DNA of 64,000 nucleotides from Poa pratensis. Taxonomy: Eukaryota > Streptophyta > Magnoliopsida > Poales > Poaceae. Position 1 is the first letter of the stretch. Every line of letters starts with the position of its first letter. Under the pieces are notes generated by a model, which worked only from the letters and a program-made list of their open reading frames with translations, was not told the origin of the DNA and did no database searches. Shown here piece by piece: positions 56,636 to 64,000 of this stretch. The translations under genes and the position numbers were made by a program. The stretch spans positions 45,466,030 through 45,530,029 of the forward strand of contig CAMZMU010000062.1 of the NCBI GenBank assembly GCA_947311845.1, in the 5' to 3' direction.

Positions 56636-57165
56636 CATGATGTTGAAATGCTGAAAATAAAAGCTATTCCTAGTGATATTAGAGAGAGTAAAACACTCAA
56701 TGCTATCCAAATTAAAATTGATAATAACATTAGGATGCTTGCTGAACTTCATGAAAGATGGGAGAGAGAAGAAAGAGAAGCCGAAATTGCTGAACAAAAT
56801 AGTGTTGTTAGATTTTACACTATTTTTACTAATGAAACAAATGATGCCTCACATGCTAATGCGCCCCTACTGTTAGTGAAAAGATAATAAGTGTTGGAAA
56901 TGTCTCTACTACCTCTACAAAAAGTTTTAAATTGCCTGATAGCACTACTTTTGTTCCTAGTAAAAGTGCTGAAATTTTTAGAGGTGTTGGTGATAATTGC
57001 TCCATTGTTTTTGATGAGAACAACTTCAATTTCGAAAATTGTAACATAACTGAAGTCATCATGTTCTTGCAAAAGCTAGCTAAGAGTCCTAATGCTAGTA
57101 AAATAAATATGGCTTTTACTGAACATATTATCAAAGCTCTCATGCATGCTAGGGAAGAAAATTAA
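56636..57165 (+). pseudogene. Gag-like remnant
   Basis: The reading frame from MLKIKAIPSDIRESKTLNAI through RMLAELHERWEREEREAEI is lysine/glutamate-rich and helical; it ends at a stop at 56885. A second frame (56932-57165) with FDENNFNFENCNITEVIMFL and LAKSPNASKINMAFTEHIIK follows. It resembles the linker of gypsy gag-pol proteins before the protease. No full gag domain was found. Confidence 0.5.
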
Positions 57166-57221
57166 AACTTGAAGCTTCTATCCCTAGGAAGTTAGATGAT
57201 AATTGGGAACCTGTTATTAAA

Positions 57222-57659
57222 ATGAAACTGAGTGAGTTTGAATGCAATGCTTTGTGTGACCTTGGTTCTTGTATTTCGGTTATGCCTAAAAATTTATATG
57301 ATATTCTCAAGCTTGCACCTTTGGAAAAATGTCATTTGGATGTTCACTTTGCTGATTCTTCTATGAAGAAACCTTTAGGAAAAGTTGATGATGTTTTGAT
57401 AATGGTTAATAACAATCTTGTCCCTGTTGATTTTGTGGTTTTGGATATTGAATGCAATCCTTCTTGTCCTATTGTTTTGGGAAGACCTTTTCTGAGAACT
57501 GTTGGTGCTGTTATTGATATGAGAGAGGGGAATATAAAATTTCAATTCCCACTCAAGAAAGGTATGGAACACTTCCCTAGGAAGAAGATGAAATACTCAC
57601 ATGATACTAGTGTCAAGACAAATTATGGTTTTGGATTTTCTGGTCTTGACAATACTTGA
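57222..57659 (+). CDS. Retropepsin-like protease remnant
   Basis: A 145-residue open frame. CDLGSCISVMPKNLYDIL has the DLG active-site loop, with S in place of the usual A, T or S after DLG/DSG. The later FVVLDIECNPSCPIVLGRPF is the hydrophobic-hydrophobic-G closing motif. It ends with a stop soon after, so the RT that normally follows in the same frame is missing. The protease may still fold. Confidence 0.75.
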   Translation: MKLSEFECNALCDLGSCISVMPKNLYDILKLAPLEKCHLDVHFADSSMKKPLGKVDDVLIMVNNNLVPVDFVVLDIECNPSCPIVLGRPFLRTVGAVIDMREGNIKFQFPLKKGMEHFPRKKMKYSHDTSVKTNYGFGFSGLDNT

Positions 57660-60244
57660 TGCATCTCTTCATGCCTAGCTCAAAGGCATTAAAGAAAAGC
57701 ACTTCTGGGAGATAACCCATGTTTTTATTTGCTGTTATTTTTGTTTTTCTTGAGTCAAGGATGTTTGTTTACCTCTGTAGCAACTCCTTTGTATCTTTTA
57801 TTTGCTGTTTTGTTGTGCCAAGGAGAGTTACTAATGCAAAGTTGGTTTTTATTTTCGGGACTGCATTGGGACAGATTGCTGTTCGTCACCGTTTAATTCA
57901 GTAGAAAATCAGAAAAAATCAAAAATGCTGAAACTTTTTGTGCATGTTCCTGATGATGTTACGCAACTTTCATTATTTCAAAAGTTTTTCATCTGAGCAT
58001 CGTAAGTGCCTCGAAAAAATTCGTCATTACAGACTGTTCTGGTTTGACAGATTCTGTCTTTTATTTTGCATTCTCTCTTTTACAAGTTTTTAAGTGGTTT
58101 CTTTTCGTGTAAAAGTGCCCACTTGAGCCTAGTAACAGTGGCTAATGTTTAAAATAGTTGGCTTGTGAGTTTTGTCTTTGCTAGAACTTTGAAGTATTAT
58201 CTTTTAGTGCACTAACCTGCTAATGAGAAAAGCTGTTAAGTTTTGGTGTGAAGGAAGTTTTCAAGTGTTGATAGAGGAGAATGATATTACATGATCAAGA
58301 AGAGTGAAGAGCTTAAGCTTGGGGAGGCTTACCTCCCCAGCATATTTCAAGAAGACTCAAGCATCTAAGCTTGGGGATGCCCAAGGCATCCCCTTCTTCA
58401 TCTACAAATTATCAGGTCATCTCTAATGGTGCTATATTTTTATTGCTTCATGCTAGTGTACTCTTCCTTGGAGCGTCAGTGTGTTTTTGTTTTCAGTTTG
58501 TTTTGTTTTGTTTGCTGTGCTATACTTGTTGGATCCTAGTATTCATGTTTGGGAGAGAGACACGCTCCACTTTTTCATTAGAATACTCTTGTGCTTCACT
58601 TATACTTGTTGAGTATTCCTGTCTAGTTGTGTTATTGCTGTTAGCTCTCAGTTTTTCATGTATCTCTTGTTAGAGCTTTCAGTTTCTTTTGAAGAAAGTA
58701 CTCTCTTGCTTCACTTATATCTGTTTGGAGAGTTGTCAAATAAGTTGATTGGTGTTTGGTTGGACCAGAAAAATGCTATGCATGTGGTAGTGGTATAAAA
58801 TGCTTACATGAATCTTTTTAGATCGTTGTCTTGAGTAATTTGATGCTTGCCAATTGTTTTGAGCTGTCAAGTAATTAATGTTTAAGCTTGTGCATCATGT
58901 AAGTAATGGCTATTAATGAAGAACTACTATAAGGATTTTCTGCTATAATAATCTGTTGCATAATTGGAAGTCCATAGTAGTCTAGATAATTTTTGGATGA
59001 AGGCTATGTGTTAACAAGGAAGACAGTGGGAGTCTATGGTTCGTCAAACCTTGTGTTTTATGTACACTCTTGCTATTCCAGTTGATAATGATGTTTGCTT
59101 ATAATAACCTTGCTAGCCTAAACTCTGTACTAAGAGGGAATGCTTCTTGTACATCCAAAACCTTGAGCCAAATCCATGCCACCTGTGTCCACCATACCTA
59201 CCTATTATGTGGTGTTTTCACCATTCCAAGTAAATTTCTTCATGTGCTATCTACTAACTACTCAAAACTGTTACATTTCCTTTTTGTGTCACTACTTGAA
59301 AAGCTCATAAGGACGTAGATAGGTGGTCTTTATTTCCTGGTTGATCAAATTTTACACACCTGGACTAGTGGCATATACATCCGCTTATCCAATAATTTTG
59401 CAAAAAGAGCTGGCAACGGGGTGCCCAGTCCCAATTAATTACAACTTTAACCAAACAATTCTCTTCACATCTTTTTGCCCCTGATTCGTCAGTCAAGCAA
59501 TGTTCACAAGTGTGTAAACAAAAGAGAAGAGGATGATCTGCCCGCTGGTAGAAATAACGTCCTTCATGGGAGCCGCTCTTGTAAAGTTTGATCAACTAGT
59601 GAAGTAGAGTATTGCCTATTTGCTGATTTGTTGACACCTGTATACACCATTACCTTACAAAACAATATTTTATGCTCTCTATATGCCTTCGGGAACTACA
59701 GCTCTAGCACATGATGTTAATCCCTGCTTCCCTCTGCGAAGGGCCTTTCTTTTACTTTTATGTTGAGTCAGTTTTCCCACTTCTTTCTGTCTACTTAAGC
59801 AAACATCATTGTCAACTCCAGTATAACAGTTTTTACATAACTTTGTGTTTGGTTGATCATATTCTTTGCATTGACATTATCTATATGATATACATGTTGA
59901 AAGTTGAAGCAAAATCTGAAGCTATTATCTTCCTTTGTGTTGATACAAACACTTTCATGTTGAGAATTATTGCTGCTGTGAACTAACTATTATGTTAGAC
60001 TATTATATCTCTAAATGTTTTATAGTATTATTCATGAAAGTTTGCACTTGTGTGATCACTTATGTTTACTCTTTATTTACTTGCTTGCAAACTATAGACC
60101 ATTGGCTTGGATCACTTCATTCAGATCATGTGCATTACATTGTTATTTGATCAAAGATTGTGTTGGTAGCATGTCACTTCAAAAATTATCTGTTTTTATC
60201 GTTTACCTACTCGAGGACGAGCAGGAACTAAGCTTGGGGATGCT
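57660..60244 (+). other. Non-coding internal tail of the LTR element
   Basis: AT-rich, with AGCTTGGGGA(G/T)GC motifs at about 58316, 58365 and 60230. The first two are internal relatives of the polypurine tract. No coding domain was seen over 2.6 kb. Confidence 0.6.
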
Positions 60245-61813
60245 TGATACGTCTCAAACGTATCTATAATTTTTGATGTTCCATGCTGTTATTATATCAA
60301 TTGCTACATGTTTTGGTTACACTTCATATCATTTTTATGCATTTTCTGGGACTAACCTATTAACAAGATGCCACAGTGCCAGTTCCCTGTTTTCTGCTGT
60401 TTTTGGTTTCAGAAAATCTATTAAGGAAATATTCTCGGAATTGGACGAAACAAAAGACATCGTCAATAATATCACGAGGAGATCACGGAGTCCAAAGGGG
60501 AGTCGGAGCAGACCCACCAGGGGGCCACGCCACACTAGGGCGCGGCCCAGGGTGGGCCCGCGCCCCCTATGGCGTGGTGGCCCCCCTCGGCCACCGACGC
60601 CGCCTCTTCGCCTATATATTCTCCGCGACGCGAAAACCCTATTACGGTCGATCATATTCCACGAAAAGTTCCGTCGCGGCCGTCATCGTCAATCTCAGAT
60701 CGGAGGAGTTCTGAAGCTCTTCCCGGCACCCTGCCGGAGGGGAGATCATCACCGGAGGGCTCTACATCACCATGCCTGCCTCCGGAGTGATGCGTGAGTA
60801 GTCCACCCCTGGACTACGGGTCCATAGCAGTAGCTAGATGGTTGTCTCTCTACCTTGTGCCTCCATGTTTAGATCTTGTGAGCTGCCTAACATGATCAAG
60901 ATCATCTTATTGTAATGCTAGATGTTGTGTTTGCTGGGATCCGATGAATATTGATACCATGTTTATTCAAGTTGTTTATCTATGTGCTCTTGATCTTGCA
61001 TGCTCTCCGTTGCTAGTAGATGCTTTGGCCAAGTAGATGCTTGTGACTCCAAGAGGGGGTATTTATGCTCGATAGTGGGTTCAGTCTCTAGATATCTGGA
61101 TCAGTGACAGAAAGGTCTAAGATGGTAGATGTGCTGTTGCTACTAGGGATAAAACATTGGTGCAGTGTCCAAGGGCACTTGTATTGATTACATTACACAC
61201 TTTACTTCATGCAATAATCTGTTGTTAGCAACTTAATACTGAATGGGATGCGGATGCTGCCTTGAAGGTGGATTATTTAGGCATAGATGCGGTTGGAATA
61301 ATGGTCTATGTACTTTGTTGTAATGCCCAACTAGATTTCATAGTAGACATCTTGGCATGTATTGCTTGGTTATGCCCTCTCTATTTGTCAATTGCCCAGC
61401 TGTAATTTGTTTACCCAACATGCTAGTTATCTGTTCTGAGAGACACCACTAGTGAACTGTGGACTCTGGTCCAATTTCCTCATACTGTTTACACAACCTG
61501 CTGCAATCATCTGTTTCCTGTTATTTGCTGTGTTTCCTACTGTTTTCCACACCATACGTTTAACCCTTTGTTTCTGCAAGACCGGAGAGATTGACAACCT
61601 CTCTGTTTCGTGTTGGGCAAAGTTCTGTTTTGTGTCTGTGCAGATTCCACGTTGGTGCAAGCTCCCTAGCGCCAGGGGGAGTCAACATCAACAACCTTCC
61701 GATAGATCGTCAAGTCCTACTGGATTGATAACCTTGGGTAGATTATTCAAGGGAAAACTTCTGCTGTCTACATCATAACCTTCCTCTTGGGGTTCACCAA
61801 CACGTAGCCATCA
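60245..61813 (+). repeat. 3' LTR (TGATACGTCTC family)
   Basis: 1569 bp, preceded directly by the purine-rich CTTGGGGATGCT. Open frames inside both LTRs are non-coding. Confidence 0.93.
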
Positions 61814-62690
61814 GTGTATAGCACTATTCCCGAAGAAACACACATGTTGAAACCCGTGGAAAGCTGCAAACACTGCCACGCAAAGAGGTTCGAGCGTGAG
61901 CCGCCAGGGTTCTGCTGTCGTGGTGGGAAGACCAAACTAGCCAACCAGGATACACCACCTGATCTCATGAGGCTATGGACGAGTTCAGACCTGATGCAAG
62001 ACATTTTCGTGACAACATCAGGTTTTTCAATTCCCATTTCTCGTTCACCTCGTTGTACTGTACTCTTGATAGTGATACCACCAACACAACAAGGCATCTT
62101 GTTTACACTTTCCGTGCACATGGCAACTTGTACCACAATGCACGATCGTTTGGCCTACAAGATGGTACCCAGCGCAATCACCTGGAGCTCTACTTCTATG
62201 ATGATGATCCGAGTTTAGAGCACAGGTATCGGAGCTGCCAAAAAGAGGTGCTTGAGAAAGACAAGGAAGTAATCACATGGCTGGTGGACATACTTCGTGG
62301 CAACCCATACTCCCAGAACCTGCGGAGAATGGGCGAGGTTGAGAATGTTGATGACTATCGTATAACACTAAACCTCGACCCAATGCTGGATCAAAGAAGA
62401 TATAATGAACCAACCACATCGGAGGTGGCCGCTGTGTGGGTGGAGGGGAGAGATCGTCGAAAGCAGTTCGATCATAGCGTCATCCTGCAAGGGAATAATA
62501 GAGAATATTATGGCATCCGGTCCTATCATGGCGGCTACGACGCGCTGTCGTACCCTCTCTTCTTTCCCAAGGGTGAACTTGGGTGGCATACCGATATCCC
62601 GAAGGAAGGTGTCTCCTTAGAAGCTGTCATGGCAGCTCGTGCAAAGTGGCTTTCTCGTGTCGGGAACGATGATGGTGATGATGCAGGTTA

Positions 62691-63737
62691 GAGCATCTCT
62701 AGCAGAGCCCGCAAAAAGCCCAAACCCGCAAAATAACCGCCCGATACGGATTCGAAACCTTAAAAACGCAGAGAACAGTACCCTCAAAACTCCCCGACCC
62801 GTAAAAGTTTTTGAGGGGCCCCGTGAATCCGGCCCTCGGAACGGTTAATTCGCAGATTTCGCCGCCGAACCGAGGGGGCTCTGTATATGGTGAAAACTGT
62901 TGGCGGGAGGGACATTTCAGCACCCGCCGGTGATCTTCCACCGTGGAACTCGCCGGAATCCGGCAAACTTCCGCCGTACTCGCCGGAATCGCTGCCGGAA
63001 TCGCTGGGCAGGAGCTGTGCCGCTGGCCTATCGTCGTTTCCGGCCGATTCCGATGAACCGTGGCTCCGTCGGGCAACGGCGGCCTGCGCACGGCAGCGGC
63101 GAATCGAGGGGTGGCCGGTGCAGCGGACAAGCCGCAGGAGCGTGGACGAGGCTGGAGTATCGCGGACGTGGGTGAGGCTGGAGCAACGTGGATGGCCGGG
63201 CCAGGCCGGCGCGGGCGTGCGCGACCGACCGGAGCAGCGGCCGAGCTGGCGGCGATGATGGCGTGTACTAGCTAGCTAGCTTGCTGGATGGAACAAATCG
63301 ATCGATTCTAGCTTATCTAGTACTACTGCATCGCTCGATTGGGTGAGTAGCTAGCTCGCTAGCTCAGCTCTATACGTATCTAGTGGATTCGATTGATTCG
63401 ACGCAGACTACGCGGCTTCAGAATCGACCCGGCTTGCGGCGGCGTGAGCGGCACACGGTGAGCACCGGAATGGTCGCAGCGGACCAACGGATTCGGTCAC
63501 GGAGACGCAGGATTCGGCGGAGTGGATTGGGGAATATACAGTGGTGTTGCGAGGAAGAAGATGGGGAAAAAGAGAAGAAAAAAAAATCAAAGGAATATTC
63601 GGGAATATTCTGTTTTAAGGGTTGATTTCACGGTTTCTGCTCCGTCGTGCCTCGTTTCGAGCCAAAAAAACGCGCGTTCTGCGACCCTCAAAACTGTTTT
63701 GCGGGTTCGCGTTTTGCGGGCTCTGCTAGAGATGCTC
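62691..63737. mobile_element. Harbinger/Tourist-like non-autonomous element
   Basis: TTA flanks both ends (62688-62690, 63738-63740). Ends GAGCATCTCTAGCAGAGCCC and GGGCTCTGCTAGAGATGCTC are perfect inverses, and GCAAAA/TTTTGC continues the match. The 1047-bp interior is GC-rich with no transposase. It inserted at a GTTAG right after a Helitron exon, at or near a splice donor. Confidence 0.88.
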
Positions 63738-64000
63738 TTAGTGTTCAAATTTGGTTCCTACACATGCGCATTCCATTCTTTTGCACTGTTCTCTCACGTT
63801 TATGCAACAAGATTAATTTTGAGCACTTCGTGCAGCTTCATGAGGTTGTCTATGCGTGTCCGTGAAGGACTACTACTGCTACAAAATGCAGATCCGACCG
63901 GGGATATTCAACCCAATACTCCATGGGAAGCGGCTTTTCCAGCAGTTTGCGGTCGACACCCAGTTGAACTTCATGTGGCATAATCAAGATACGATAAGAG

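Larger units (their letters stand above)
54863..61813 (+). mobile_element. LTR retrotransposon lacking RT and integrase
   Basis: LTRs at 54863-56434 and 60245-61813 begin TGATACGTCTCAAACG and end GCCATCA. GTGTA flanks the whole (54858-54862, 61814-61818). The primer site TGGCGCCGTTGCCGGGGA (56445-56462) matches the complement of a plant tRNA-Asp 3' end. AAGCTTGGGGATGCT precedes the 3' LTR as polypurine tract. Only gag-like and protease remnants are coded; about 2.6 kb upstream of the 3' LTR is non-coding. It would depend on enzymes from another element. Confidence 0.93.
38220..64000 (+). mobile_element. Large once-autonomous Helitron, split by three insertions and cut by the window end
   Basis: The left end TCTCTACTACAAAAGAACG follows an A (38219) and resembles the other two Helitron starts in this window. 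Host parts are 38220-39942, 53211-54862, 61814-62690 and 63738-64000. They carry pieces of the Helitron Rep/helicase N-terminal region. The rest of Rep, the Pif1-like helicase and the 3' hairpin would lie beyond 64000. The assignment of 38220 as the start is inferred from the motif alone; the coding remnants are firm. Confidence 0.7.
53216..64000 (+). pseudogene. Helitron Rep/helicase N-terminal region, fragmented and degenerate
   Basis: Pieces in order: a basic head with RRYAKMDPNKK-like text (53222-53393); YAQNEGSSAKKSQRKARRNT and NPSYIPELVWDNVD (53990-54196); acidic exons at 54630-54860; then, across the LTR element, ETHMLKPVESCKHCHAKRFE with a CCRGGK zinc motif (61840-61935). The Helitron-like N domain follows: HFRDNIRFFNSHFSFTSLYC, LELYFYDDDPSLEHRYR and YHGGYDALSYPLFFPKGELG (61998-62585). 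After the Harbinger insert comes YYCYKMQIRPGIFNPILHG (about 63870). Lesions include a stop at 54197-54199, a frame break near 53870 and one near 61991. The Rep catalytic HUH and Y motifs lie downstream or outside. It cannot encode an active transposase. Confidence 0.85.

Overview
The window reads as nuclear DNA of a grass, most likely a Triticeae species (wheat, Aegilops or barley relative). Evidence: a Poaceae-type DUF6598 gene, many Stowaway MITEs beginning CTCCCTCC and flanked by TA, small genes with GT-AG introns, and layers of nested gypsy, hAT, MULE, Harbinger and Helitron elements. The exact species cannot be told from the sequence.

The left third (1-21.4 kb) is the gene-bearing part. 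It holds a truncated plant-mobile-domain fragment (1-488), a decayed hAT transposon (910-3297), an intact three-exon REF/SRPP-family gene (3698-5136, minus), a broken DUF6598 gene (7502-8974, minus) whose 5' part is split by insertions that duplicated its own sequence, and an intact 15-exon PRMT4/CARM1 arginine methyltransferase gene (13651-21437, minus) with MITEs in its introns. A small RALF peptide gene (36184-36510, minus) stands alone further right.

The middle (22-36 kb) is two composite insertions. The first is an 8-kb Helitron composite (22022-30023) with two head-to-tail Helitron ends and a recent 3.32-kb direct duplication; it carries hAT MITEs and a MULE. The second is a hAT element (30858-35584) holding a minus-strand Helitron (31916-35507), which itself holds a solo LTR (33314-34904).

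The right part (38220 to the end) is one large, degenerate, once-autonomous Helitron. It is split by a very young 13.3-kb gypsy element (39943-53210, minus strand, near-identical LTRs, with two spliced-looking genes on its opposite strand), by a 6.95-kb LTR element with only gag/protease remnants (54863-61813) and by a 1-kb Harbinger-like element (62691-63737). Removing these rejoins fragments of a Helitron Rep/helicase N-terminal region that carries stops and frameshifts and runs off the window.

No rRNA, tRNA, CRISPR or bacterial-type operon was seen. The host genes appear unrelated to one another. The main biology on show is the layered history of transposon insertion, duplication and decay.
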